A stretch of DNA of 64,000 bases, taken from contig OY365815.1 of assembly GCA_959347315.1 (NCBI GenBank), positions 15,863,823 to 15,927,822 on the forward strand, given 5' to 3'. Under the pieces are notes generated by a model. The model made no database searches. It saw only the letters and a list, made by a program, of their open reading frames with translations, and was not told the DNA's origin. Of this stretch, positions 11,545 to 23,323 are shown piece by piece. How positions within the stretch are numbered: position 1 is the stretch's first letter; the number at the start of each line of letters is the position of its first letter. The stretch comes from Bimastos eiseni. Lineage: Eukaryota; Annelida; Clitellata; Crassiclitellata; Lumbricidae. The position numbers were made by a program, and so were the translations under genes.

Positions 11545-14500
11545 ATTGGCCTATGTATTTCTCTTTGCAGTGTAGTTTTTTCCCAACCTTAACGGCTTGA
11601 TTGCTGCAGCTCTCCATTTCATTCTACTATTTCTTCTGCTCTCTGATAAGCTCTTCCCTTATAACCATCTTCTTCTCTGCTGTGTGATGCAGTGCTTGTA
11701 GTTCTATTGCTCTCCGCTTTAGTTTATTCCATTCTAACAATGCGGAACTCTCACATAAGTTCTAACTGTATACTCTTATGGCTATAAGAGCCATACAGCC
11801 ATTATGTGTTAATGCCATTTCAAGTCAAATATTTATTCTGATATAATATTATACGTGGTCCTGCTTCCTGACTGTTTTAATGTTCTATTGTGTCAATCCA
11901 ATTAATTTTATTAGTGCCGTTCTGAGCCGAAATCGAATTGATAGACCTATAACTCTTTACTGCCAATTTTAATGCGTTTGATATAATAATTAGAGGGGTA
12001 AGGGATATATGTAGGCCTATACGCCGATGAAAGAGAGCCAAATAATCGACAATTAAGCCCTGCGAACTTATCGACTCTTTGTTAACTATAACGTATTAAT
12101 AACGCATAGTTCTGTCTAAGCTCCGCAGCGCAATAATGTCTCTCACACGAGCAAGACACAAGAACTGGCAGTCTTTATAAACTTATAAATTCTATGCCTC
12201 AGCCCGTGTATATATAGTCGGGTCACCCTAATGCGACTAGTAATTAGGGCAGCTGATATGAAGTTGACACATGGAAAAAACAATTCTTAACTAGTTAACT
12301 ACGTGCATAATGACAATAAGTTTATATATCTATAAGCGTAGGCTATACGTCACATGGATTGATCAAATAGTCAAATATTCGCTCATTCTCATTTTAAAGG
12401 TACCGAGATTTTTCAAGGAACATATCTCCTCTGGTATACGTTGTTCCAAACCTTTGGACCGAAGTTTCTAGTTGAAAACATTGGTGTATTAGTTCTGGAA
12501 AACACAGGTGTGTAATTGGCGCAGGCTCGTAGAGTGTGGGTTTATAACAGAAAGGGAGGGAAAGTAGTTATTGAACACAATGGGGAGTTGACTGTGAGTA
12601 TATTTATACATGTTAAGTTTGGTTAAGTGGTCATTTGCTCAATAGTCAAAATACCAAGTTCTTTGTAGATGGGTTGAGATGAAGCAAGGAAGTGGCTACC
12701 ATTGATCATGCGGAGAGTTCTCTTCCAACAAATATTAGGGGGTCTTGATCTTGAGGGACAGTTTGAAGCCTAGATGATGTCACAGTACGCTAAGTAAGGG
12801 TGGATCATCGTGTAGTATTATTCGGCCTAAGTTATTAGCCTAATAAGCCTAATATTATTAGGCTTATTCGTGTACTGGGTGGAATTAGGTGCATGACTCT
12901 AGCCATTATTAGTATACTTTAATGCAATTTTAGTTGAAATGTGTCGTACATGATCATTCCATGTAAAAGAAAGAAAATATATGTCATCGTAAAATGCATG
13001 CCTTTTTTTTATTTCACTGCGCTACAATTGATATTATATTATACCGAAAGCACTTGCACACTTCATGCCATCCTACCCCGTGTCCATCGCTGAGATGGCC
13101 GATAAGGCTGACGGCTGTCTACTGCGCCTATATATGTATACTGCGGGCGCGGTGATGGCGACAGAGACTTACGTTCTATAGTATACGGCAAATGTTCCCT
13201 ACCGTTCCACGAAAAAAGCTACAACTTACGCCCAAGATCGCACCCATTTAGCCTCCCCACAAAAGGCGATAGGCGCATCACTCCCAGAATTTTGTATAAC
13301 TTTAAAACTACTGACAAAGTTGCAACGAAAAGATAACAGTCTATAGTAGAATTGAACTAAAATCGGACCCAATGCCAAAGGCAACCTAGTCTCGCATCAT
13401 ATAACTTACTGCGGTGTGTCAGTTTGTCAAATAAACGAAGATACATAAATCTGCAGCAATTTCATTTTTCCATTGTATCGATAGTCATTCCTTTAATTTT
13501 ATTATTTGGAAGCAAAAAGCAATTTCAGAAATTATTATTTAATTATTATCAAGTCTAGATTTGCTTTCTTAAAGGCGAAGTTTTCTGGGCGGTCAGTTGT
13601 GCGATGAGCTGCTTGTCAATCAAACCTCAACTCACTGAGTGGGGCTACAGTCAAGAAGTGCCATATTCAAGTCCACCGCCGGTCAATTCCTTTCAATTGA
13701 AATCCCTGCATGCCTCAGAATGAGGCTGGCATTGTCTGTCTGTATGTCTGTATGTTTGTACATATACCTATCCTATAGGCCTAAACACACGCGCACAGCG
13801 ACGGTACAGGTGTAATGGGATGAGGTCCCAATGCGGGCTTGATTAGAGGCGAATTGAGGAGGTGCGTTGAATGATGTCTAGACCCGCACAGGAAGGACTA
13901 AGTACTTAGTAACCTAAATATACCTTAGCCTATAGCTGTATGGGAACAACTCAAGAAAAGTCCACATCCCTCGTTTTATCTCAACCTTGATTCTTCATTC
14001 ACCGACACCTGCACAGCTAATTCTCATGTCCTCGACTTAGGCATGACCTTTTACCAAAACCTTAGCTTCTCCGTACGTTTTATATGATTCGTTCAGTGTT
14101 CTTTTCATCGGCACATAGGATTCACAAGGGTTTGACTTCAGGCTGATTTAATAGTTACGTAATAACGACAGATATGCGTGTAAGTCAGAAATAGACTGAA
14201 AAGAATACTAGATGAATGTTATCAAACGCCGCATATATATATATATATAATATATGTGTATATAAGTATATAATCTGTGCTGTGCGATACATAGGGGATG
14301 AAACTATAATAATAGTATATCTGTTCCACAACGAACACAGGCACGAAATCAGGCACGAAGGCATATGAGTGGCAAATCAAGTACAGGTGTGTAGATGCAT
14401 ATAATTATAAGGACTATGAAGCCGATCAATTGTTTCAATTGTTATTTCCAGTCATTTCCCTCAGCTGTCTACTTGACCCATTTGAGCCTATTCAAATAGA

Positions 14501-14826
14501 CTGACCACAACAGTCCATTTGATTAAGATTGTACCCCAGGAGAATGAGATGCTTTGGAGAGATCTGATTGGTAGCTAGCAGGCGGCAGGTATTCATTAGA
14601 CCACGCCTCTCAAACCTTGAGCTTTAAGGTCTGATTTAACGCTATATAAGACCAATTGTATTATTAATGTTTCTGTGCTTTAATTATTGATGTTGGCCTT
14701 TCAAAGGTTCACCCAGCTCCTCTTCGCTGTGTTCTAAACGCTGCAGCTATAGAAATATACTGATACTATAGCCTGATTTCAGCAGAATTCCCAACTAGTC
14801 AGATCTGTCACTATAGAAGTTCTCCA
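11545..14826. other. Non-coding stretch, nothing recognised
   Basis: AT-rich sequence with TAGGCCTA copies, a short TTAGGCCTAATA-type palindrome cluster near 12815-12865, and a TA run at 14229-14262. All open frames are short and lack motifs. Confidence 0.45.
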
Positions 14827-15300
14827 ATGCATCATCACATCACTCCATATAGCCTCAAATCACACCATTGGCTAAGACGCCTAGAGAAAGCATCCACTTC
14901 AAAGTCATATCACGAAGTATACAACTCCTTAGTACTCCATGCAGTCCAAATATCTTCGCGAACTTTTCACAATCCAGCCTCCCTCTCTACCAAATCATTC
15001 TCCATTTTTTCGGTCAATACAACATCACTGCATATAATCATCCAACATCATCTGTCTCAAGCTCCTCTATAGAAACCTCCAAAGCTTTCAACTCAATGCA
15101 TGAGTCTCACTTTTTCGAATACTCTTACCCAGATTCACCTGATCGTCCACCTTCCAATTCTTATCCTCTGACCCTCTGGGAACCGGATTCTGACCTCCCT
15201 TGGACAACCATTCTGATTCGACGCAGATCTCAAGAATAAGCTGGCGCCCTGCGCTTGGATTTCGAGTGGCTCTTTAGAAATTTGGAGATTACGATTTTTG
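14827..15300 (+). mobile_element. L2/CR1-like LINE 3' coding fragment plus tail
   Basis: The frame from 14827 reads HHITPYSLKSHHWLRR, matching the HITPVLKSLHWLP motif downstream of the reverse transcriptase core in CR1/L2 LINEs. The stretch TCAAATCACACCATTGGCT is shared exactly with a second fragment near 48925-48943. The tail at 15231-15297 resembles that at 11460-11535. The element is badly decayed, and an hAT insertion (15346-16001) follows directly. The 123-residue open frame here is probably not a gene. Confidence 0.55.
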
Positions 15301-15345
15301 CAGGACAAGTATCGTTTCTGTTAACTGTACGTGAGCTGACTATAT

Positions 15346-16001
15346 CAGTGGTTCTCAACCTTTTCGGCATGGGGACCCACCTATAGCGGTATCTAGATCC
15401 TAACGAAGCCCACCACACCGTCAGAAGTAAGTCGATGCGTGGGATCACTGGGGTGATGTTGGTCAGACACAATCATAAGTCATTTTTCACACAGAGCCAG
15501 TTCCTGTATTTAGTATTGATTGTAGCAGTCATAGATGAAAAGCCGGTTGCATAGAGTTACGTAGTTGAAAATGGCACCATCACTGACATGGCCACAAAAG
15601 AAAGTTCTGGATTTTACAACGTGATTGCATGAAGCCAAAAATCCGAGAGACACTCCTCCTTGAATGTTTGTTCTGAGTGTTCTTTCACAATTCGCAAAAC
15701 AGCTCAATCAGTTGAGATTCATTTTCACAGAAAGTGAACATTTTGTGCTATCTGCTTTAGATAGGTCTCACACCCAGTCATGATTTTCTGTCAGTTCAGA
15801 TCTGAAATAATGAATGGCTGACCCAAGAGACCACGAAAATCGACTGTTTATAGCGCCACGATTTCAGGAAAATATGGTGCATTACGCTCACATGACAATA
15901 TTTTCCAATGAAAAAAGCGATCTCCAATGAAAGTTGGCGACCCACTTGAATATTCTTTGCGACCCACTTGCGGGTCGCGACCCACAGGTTGAGAATCACT
16001 G
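15346..16001. mobile_element. hAT (Charlie-like ends) non-autonomous element, 656 bp
   Basis: The left end is CAGTGGTTCTCAACCT. The right end, reverse-complemented, is CAGTGATTCTCAACCT, a match at 15 of 16. The 8-bp flanks GACTATAT at 15338-15345 and 16002-16009 are identical. The right arm carries GGGTCGCGACCC, as is common in such hAT elements. Several short - strand open frames inside show no transposase motif I recognise, so the element is probably non-autonomous. Confidence 0.92.
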
Positions 16002-16059
16002 GACTATATATATTCACTGTATACATACACAACGATAACCATAAATGCGCAGTTGTTGT

Positions 16060-16620
16060 TCCTGCAATACAACAACATATATATATATATATTATATGTA
16101 TTATATATATATATATTTTTGAAAGTTAATTCTGAAAGCATATGCTTCTCGCTATGGCTCCTTCCTTCCTTCCATCCCATTCATTCATTCATTCATTCAT
16201 TCTTTCATTCATTCATTCACTCATTCATTCATTCATTCATTTATTCGTCTGTTCACTAATTCGATCGCTCATTACTTCGTTCTTCCTATATTCTTGTAGT
16301 GTCTGTCACTCTCAAACTCGTCTTTCATTCTATCATGCATATATATATATATTATATATATATATATAATATATACCTATACTTTTATTTCTCTCCCTTT
16401 TCCGACTCTCTTTCCTTCTCTCCCTTACTGTCGGTCTCTCATTCTGCCTATAACTGCTTCTCTGTCAGTCGGTTATCAGTGTCTGTCGCTCTCTTCTTCC
16501 CTCTTCCTCTCTCTCTCTTTCTCGTTCCATTTCTCCACAATCTCATGCTCCTATCTCACGTTCTCCGACTTTTTGTCGTTCGCTTTGTCGCCTCTTTCTT
16601 AGAAGTGGTTTGATGTTAAA
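16060..16620. repeat. Microsatellite cluster (TA)n, (ATTC)n, pyrimidine-rich
   Basis: TA runs at 16078-16114 and 16339-16372 flank an ATTC array at 16177-16245. CT-rich sequence follows to about 16600. The Ser/Phe-rich frames here are repeat artefacts. Confidence 0.85.
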
Positions 16621-16794
16621 AGCCCTCTTCGTCGTCATCGTCCTCCTCCTCCATTTCGATCCTTTTGACACTTACCGTGGGAACTTCTTGACTCCGTTGC
16701 GGTTCAGCGACTGTTCATGTTTTGTCCAAGTTAACTAAATCATCGTCGCCTTTACTACTCTCGCTCGGCTCGGTTCCATCAGACAAGCGTCAGA

Positions 16795-16990
16795 AAACAG
16801 ACAAACAAACAAACAGGTATACAGACAAACAGGCAGACTGACAAACACACAGGGAGGCATGACAGATCGGCAGGTACGCAAGCAGACAGACAGGTGAACA
16901 GACAAGCAAACACATAAATTGACAGTTAGACAGACAGACAGACAAACAGACAATCAAACAGACAGATGAGCAGAGACACAGATACAAAGA
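16795..16990. repeat. Degenerate (GACA)n array
   Basis: Interrupted ACAGACAAACAGACAG units. The Cys/Leu/Ser/Val-rich - strand frames are produced by this repeat. Confidence 0.85.
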
Positions 16991-17049
16991 CAAGAGATTG
17001 CCAAGTAATGATACTTGGCCATATATGTCTCAATTTCTGTCGGAAGCTC

Positions 17050-17450
17050 TCACACTAAGATGATAAAGACGACGACAACGACGACGACGACGACGACAAC
17101 GATGACTATGGTGGAAGTGACGACGAAGAACGACAACGAAAATGATAACGAAGAGGAAGAATAATGTCGGTGTTTTACATAGGATGATGATCCAGTAAAT
17201 GATAAATTATGATGATGATGATTATGATGACGATAATAAAGGTGGTAACAAAAACATGGACTTTGTTGATAAGCAAAAATACAATGATGATAACAATATT
17301 GTTGATACTTATGTAGTAGCATTGGTTGTGGTGTATAGTCGTGGTAGTGGCAGCAGCAATATAGTAACAGTATTAGTAGTTGTTGTGCAGTTACAACATA
17401 ACTGTCTATACAAGTAGTTACAGTACTATGACAAAGATGACGACGAGGTG
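17050..17450. repeat. Trinucleotide-rich region (GAC/GAT)n
   Basis: GACGACGACAACGACGACG runs are followed by GATGATGATTATGATGACG and a decayed GTAGTAG stretch. Repeat-derived frames occur on both strands. Confidence 0.8.
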
Positions 17451-17881
17451 ATGCTATGATACAGAGGACTTTCTGCTGATGGCATCTGGACATAAAAAGG
17501 CGGCGCTGAGGCTCTTTATAAGGCTTCAATCTGTCAGAGAAATCAATTGAATCGAAGAATCAAACAGGTAACCAGATGCACGTTGTCAGTTCTCACCTTC
17601 CTTAAACACACTTCCCGAACTCAGAACTGAGAAGGAACTGCGGAAAATGCATGCATTATTTAGGTCTGTAGGAAATGGATCACATAACGAAGAAGACGTG
17701 CAGTCCCCCTTCAGATAGTCTGCGTGAGAAGGCAGTCCTGAGTATGAATGGTAAGCGACTACATTTTCTTGGCTTCGGCTTATGAGGGTGGTTGACCATT
17801 GGCCAGTCTTAATCTTCTCTCACGCCGTCTCATCTTCCGACCGCATACACACGCTAGTTAATCTTCGTAAACATGCACCTC

Positions 17882-17955
17882 TACACACACACACGCACAC
17901 ACACACACACATGTATATATATTTATATATATGTACATGTATATAATATACTAAT
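17882..17955. repeat. (CA)n plus TA-rich microsatellite
   Basis: ACACACACACGCACACACAC runs into ATGTATATATATTTATATAT. Confidence 0.9.
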
Positions 17956-18619
17956 ATACATATATGCACCGACAGCACACATATTGCTATACATGTATAC
18001 ATGACCGTCATAATTATATATAGAAAGACATGAATATTATATAATAGCTTATAGGCCAACGTGTTTACGACTGTGTGAGCCGAAGTTGCTTCCAACGTGA
18101 AATGATGTCATGTAACTCTTAATTTTGGCTAGACCCAACGGTTATAGGCCTAGTTACTGCATCGCGTGCAACTTCGTTCAACGTCATAAACAGTCTTCCT
18201 CTTGTATATTCGCTTGTAAACATTCAACATGTAAATACGCGTAGCCTATATGGGCCCTATATACATATGTACGCTGAAGCACAGGCGTGCGCATTGGTTG
18301 ACCTCACACTGTATTCGGACGTCGTTGGACTCTAGCTAATAATTCAATGGCTTTTGGTTTTTAAGTCAGATCGGCGCGACTTCAGAAAGCCAGAAAACGC
18401 CCGACGCAGCCATATTCATGTCTCAATTAATTTCAACGCCAACTGGTCGGTCTATTCGGCCATTGACATGCAACGGAGGGAGGAAAGATGACTGAATGTT
18501 ACTATGTTCAGAGGGCAACTTTTATTCCGAGGGAGGAGCGGCTTTAAAGGGAACGCCGCCGACAATGACATCTCGTGAGGTGGTGTATAGTTTATAAGGC
18601 AGATTTGGACATCTGTGCA

Positions 18620-18865
18620 GACGGACGGACGGACAGAGAATACAGGCAGGCAAACAGACAGACAGACAGACAGACAAATAGGCATGTGACATCCGAATGA
18701 CGTCTGTCTGTCGCCCACTTATGTGTCTGTCAGTGTGTCCGTCCTACCGTCTGCTCGTCTATGTCTGTCTATTTGTCTGTCTGTGTACGTCCGTCTTGCT
18801 GCCTGTTCCTTTATCTGTCCGTCTATCCGCTTGTCTGTCTGTTCATCCGTTCGTATGTCCGTCTA
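18620..18865. repeat. Back-to-back inverted tetranucleotide arrays (GACA)n / (TGTC)n
   Basis: 18620-18677 carries GACGGACGG and CAGACAGACAG units. 18701-18865 carries the complementary CTGTCTGTC units. About 25 bp separates the arms, so the strand can fold back on itself. The Ser-Val-Cys-rich frames are artefacts. Confidence 0.85.
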
Positions 18866-19089
18866 CCCCTTCGTTTGCGAATGCCTCCACAGAGTTCATG
18901 TATCGCTGATCTATTCGTCGGTTGACGTGAGAAAGTTGGCTTCGAACGTCAACGGAACAGAGCTAATGAGAAGGTTCGAAGACCGACGACGCGCAACAGA
19001 ACAGAACAATCCATCCGTCTCCATACAACGCCACCGCAGCAGACGACGACGACAGCACAATAAGCATATCATGATAAGCCACAATTACA

Positions 19090-19090
19090 A

Positions 19091-19133
<43 letters not shown>

Positions 19134-19200
19134 ATATATATTCATACGCACGTACATGTATATATATATGGACATATACAAAAATATATACATATAATAT
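19090..19200. repeat. (TA)n-rich microsatellite
   Basis: Long TA runs are broken by TTCATACGCACGTACATG. Confidence 0.9.
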
Positions 19201-20159
19201 GCGCGACGATCAATTAAGTTATATGTGCTTATTTACACACATATATAATATCATTATGCCGATATGTCATACATTCCTGAGGCATATATATTTAGGCGAA
19301 TATATATATAAATTATTTTTTTTGCTATTCTATACGGTTTATCTGAATCGTGTTTACCAGTACATATGATGCAAATAAACAGCATAGCATGTGCACAATG
19401 TTCATATATATATACATATATATATGTCTGAATGCGTTGTGATACGTTGTGTAACTATATAATCTGATGTCTTGATTTGGCGAAGTGAAAACCCTCGGAA
19501 TTCTATAAATAGCTGTAGTATTCTCTTGTATTCATAATCGTCGTCGTGAGAAAGTCAGTGAAGTAGTTTAGACGATCACGTATACAGAGGCTACAAAGCT
19601 ATAGGTATACATACACGGTGAACGGATAAAAAGCGAACTTCTGGAAATACTGTCATGATTTGTCCAAATAGGCCTTTGTATGCATTTTTATCAAATATGA
19701 AAAAACTTCAGTTTAATGATTATGAAGCGCATATTGATAATTTATTAGTTACTATGTCTGTTCTAAATGTCCTCATTCAGCTTCAACACACGCGCCAAGA
19801 CGCGCTCGCCTACTGAGTGAGTAATTGCTGCATCGAACACAATTCGCTAAAATTTGTCCCATGTTGATGATACGTTGATGCGGTTCTCCGACGTCGCCTA
19901 TCTTTGCTTTGCAAACTTTTTCTTGCATCACTACCCAGATTTTAAGGATAAACATGTAATAGAAAAGTTTTGTACATGGATGAATTTGATAAAGTTGTGA
20001 TCGATTGAACTTAAGTTTTGCCATATTTGATAAAAATGTATAAATTGTTGGAAAAATTATCAAAGTGTTTCTAGAAATTCGTTTTTTATCAGCTCACCGT
20101 GTATATTATAGACCTATACACCGCCGACAGATGCAGGTATACAGCATACAGCAGGCAGA

Positions 20160-20260
20160 CGAAGGATATCCAGACAAAAAAAACCACAGACACACAGGCA
20201 CACACACAAACATCTACACAAAGAAACACGCAAAAACAAACACACGCACGCACAGACACG
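20160..20260. repeat. CA-rich degenerate microsatellite
   Basis: ACAGACACACAGGCACACAC-type units. Confidence 0.75.
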
Positions 20261-20719
20261 AAGTTCTATACCTCTATAAAATTGCTTATCCTTAGTTCAT
20301 AGACTGTGTCTGTGTCCTACGGATTTATCCGCTATATAGATAGGTTGACTTGATTGCGTATTGGTTTCGGTGCGTCATCGGTTGATACCTTGTGCATTAT
20401 GCATCGGCGCCATAGAAGTTATTAATTACAATTGTAGAGTAAGGTCTACAAATACAACGGACGCCGCGAAGTATAGGTTACGTAACTCGCGACTAGAATC
20501 CGCGAAGTCGTTATAACAATAAGACTTATACTGTAATGAGCTTTAATGTAATGTAAATGAAACGTAATCTAACAGCTTATAAGTAGTGTTTCGGCGTTTT
20601 AAAGCTTGGTTTTCATTATATGAGAAAATAAATAGAAATAATAAGAATAAATCAGTGAATAGCTATTAGTTATTATTTTTGTTGATTCATCGTTTTCGTT
20701 TATTATTAAGTTTCTTTCT

Positions 20720-20890
20720 CAAAGTTTGTCTCTGTATATTTCAGTCCGTGTCCGTGTCTTCGTTTGTCTCGGTCTATGTATGTGTGCATCTTTATCGTTA
20801 TACGCCTGGGTTTGCCTGTCTTTGGTCTGTCTGTCTGTCTGCGTCTCAGACACGGTCTTTGTCCGTCTGTCTGTATGTCGTTGTCTGTCT
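20720..20890. repeat. Degenerate (TGTC)n array
   Basis: TCTGTCTGTCTGCG and related units. The Val/Ser/Cys-rich open frames are by-products. Confidence 0.75.
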
Positions 20891-20984
20891 TTATTCTGCG
20901 GCGGTTCCTTTCCTTCTGATGTACTCTATAATTAATCCCTTTGAGAGAGACTTTCGTCATAGTCCATTATGACCGTCTCGTACA

Positions 20985-21400
20985 CGGGGAAAGGGAGGGG
21001 GGGGCAATGTCTGACTATATAGCGTGACATGGCCCCTCGATCCCTTCAACCCTTATAACATCACCTCTGTCGTCACGTCACCCCGAATCCCATCCTCCTC
21101 CATTTCCTCTACTTCCAACGATCCGTACTGAGCAGGCGGCTTTTCGAAATTTGAAAAACACTCCGTACCCTGTTTCGTAATACCAACCCCGCTCCCTTTG
21201 AGGGTCGTTACGTCAGGGATCGGTTTGCTCAAGGGGGTAATTTTGCGTGGAGTGTAGCCCCATCTACCTACAAACGAGAGTTCCTGTAATGTTCGTGGAA
21301 TCTGGTCAGCTGGCTTAAGTCAGCGGAATGCACGTAATGTCCGGTCTTTACGCCAAGAGCTTTCTTTGTTCAAATTGTACTTCGGCTTTGGCGTTTATGC
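20985..21400 (+). promoter_or_regulatory. Possible upstream regulatory region of the tailless gene (weak)
   Basis: This stretch lacks simple repeats apart from a short G run. It contains two CRE-half-like sites (TCACGTCACC near 21072 and TTACGTCAGG near 21208) and a SOX-like CTTTGTTC near 21363, about 1.6-2 kb upstream of the first visible receptor exon. The missing first exon must lie upstream of 22982, so its promoter could be here. I found no TATA box in context and no convincing ATG exon, so this is only inference. Confidence 0.15.
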
Positions 21401-21429
21401 TAGATTGAATTCACCATTATATATAATGT

Positions 21430-22981
21430 TCACCGCAACCGTTTACCTCACTATATGTCTGTCTATAGGTTTGTCTGGCTCTCTTCGTCTATCAGTTCAT
21501 CTGCCTGTCTATAGGTTAGGCTAGTCTGTTTATATAGGTCTGTACATTTGCACCCCTTATATTGCGTTGCTGTGTAATAAGTTGTGTAACTACGTCTTTT
21601 ACCTTAGCGAAGAATAATGACCCTTGGTCGATTGGTGGTTTCAGCGGTCGACCTGTAACGCGGACAGTAGAACTTCGATCCTTGTCCGAGAAGCTATAGC
21701 TGAGCAGGGAACTGGAGCATTAAGTCCTTCGCGCATAATTGCTTTGCAATAGACTCCAACTGCAATTGTGTCGTCAAAGTGTGCGTGCTCTTCTGAAATG
21801 GTCGTAAGAAGGGAAATATCGAATTTCAATTGTATTGTATCTGCTTATATATGTGTTTGACAGTCTGTCTATCTGCCTACAGATACCCGTTCTATATATC
21901 TATATTTGCATTTTTATCTGGATATTCATTGCTGATTGCATATCTAAGTATATAGGTATACAAATTATAAATTCAGATTGATGTTAAACATTGACAGGGT
22001 ATTGGAAACAACGGAGAGACCAGAAATATAACCAGAATCCCTCTCAGACAGAATCATCAATATAAAGGCAGTGGCTTAATGGCTTAACACAGATCACGAC
22101 GAAGAACAGTTGTCACGGGATATTAGCACATTGCATTAGATCTTGACAGAACTTATGAAAACTATTGGTTCATATATACACGACTCACTAAGCACAAGGT
22201 TAAATTTAACTAAACTGAACAAATTGAAAATTATACAAATTGAAATTATACAGTCGTTTGTCATCATTTAAGGAATTGCACAGTTTTTGTTGTTTAAATG
22301 ACCAATTAATAAAAGAGGGCGGCGAATTGGATGCATCAATGCTACATTAGACAGAGCACACTCCATGCATCTCTTTGTTTTAGCATGCCAATTCGCTTAT
22401 TACTTGCTATGGCACTGTCCGTACACGGGGGACCTAGAAAGAGTGGCACCCATTTGAATGTGCAGCGGCGATTATGGGCTTATATATCTCACTGTTCTCC
22501 CTGCCTGATGTGTAGGATTTATTGAAGAGGCGACGCTGTGTTGTTTAATGGAACTCCATAGAGAGATGAGATGAGAGACAGAGGTGATGCATGGATGGAT
22601 GAACTCTATCTCCTCATAATTATTATCTACAGCGTATAGTGACTTTATAGTCTGGTGGATCTGATAAATAGCAACTGGAAGGATACGATTTATGAAGTAT
22701 ATATTTACGCAAAAGAGTAGATTTCTTGAAGAGGAGCTATAATTCGTTTACACAATGTATTGGTCTCTTAGCGTGTAATAAACATTTGGCAGGTTATGTA
22801 ACGAATTAATGTCAAAATCCTATTTATTCTTGAAGTTCGCAACCTGACTTTAGTATAGTAAGCCTACATACGCTCGAACTATAACACGGGTTATTAAATG
22901 CACTGGACCAACTGTGCGGAATGTCAAGAGTCTACATATTTTGCCAGTTATAACCTGCATGAACCGGTTGTTTTATTTTAG
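21430..22981. other. Non-coding DNA upstream of the first visible tailless exon
   Basis: Probably the first intron, ending in the acceptor TTTTATTTTAG at 22971-22981. No start exon with a phase-1 end was found. The 64-codon frame at 22331-22525 has no motif. Confidence 0.5.
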
Positions 22982-23063
22982 GTCGACTTCTTCCAGATAT
23001 TCCATGTAAAGTCTGTTCCGATCATTCCTCTGGAAAGCACTACGGAATATATGCCTGCGATGG
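22982..23063 (+). CDS. NR2E1: tailless exon: first zinc finger
   Basis: The acceptor TTTTATTTTAG and donor GTAATT bound 82 nt. It begins in phase 1 (two bases complete a Gly codon) and encodes [20 protein letters not shown], then GIYACDG with the last Gly split. DIPCKVC and SSGKHYG are hallmarks of NR2E receptors. In human TLX the matching exon also starts just before the first cysteine, so the preceding exon should hold only the start codon and a short N-terminus. Confidence 0.95.
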
Positions 23064-23288
23064 GTAATTCAATCTGTCAGTTACCTGTATTTTAATTTCG
23101 ACCCATATACCTCCTCATTACTTTGTCGTGTGCCCACCTGGGTATTCGATGAATATGAGTACATTTATTGAAGAGAAGTAGGCAGACAAACATACACACG
23201 AACGAACGGACAGACAGACAGACACACAGACGCGGACAGAAGGACGGACGCACAGACAGACAGAGACAAACACACAAAAGTCTATATA

Positions 23289-23323
<35 letters not shown>

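Noticed and set aside
14868..15239. 123-codon frame as a gene
   Set aside because: It overlaps LINE-derived sequence (HITP-LKS-HW motif in another frame) and has no domain of its own.
21322..21330. ATGTCCG before GTCTTT as the missing first tailless exon
   Set aside because: The phase fits, but it would give only two full codons before a poor donor; no better than chance.
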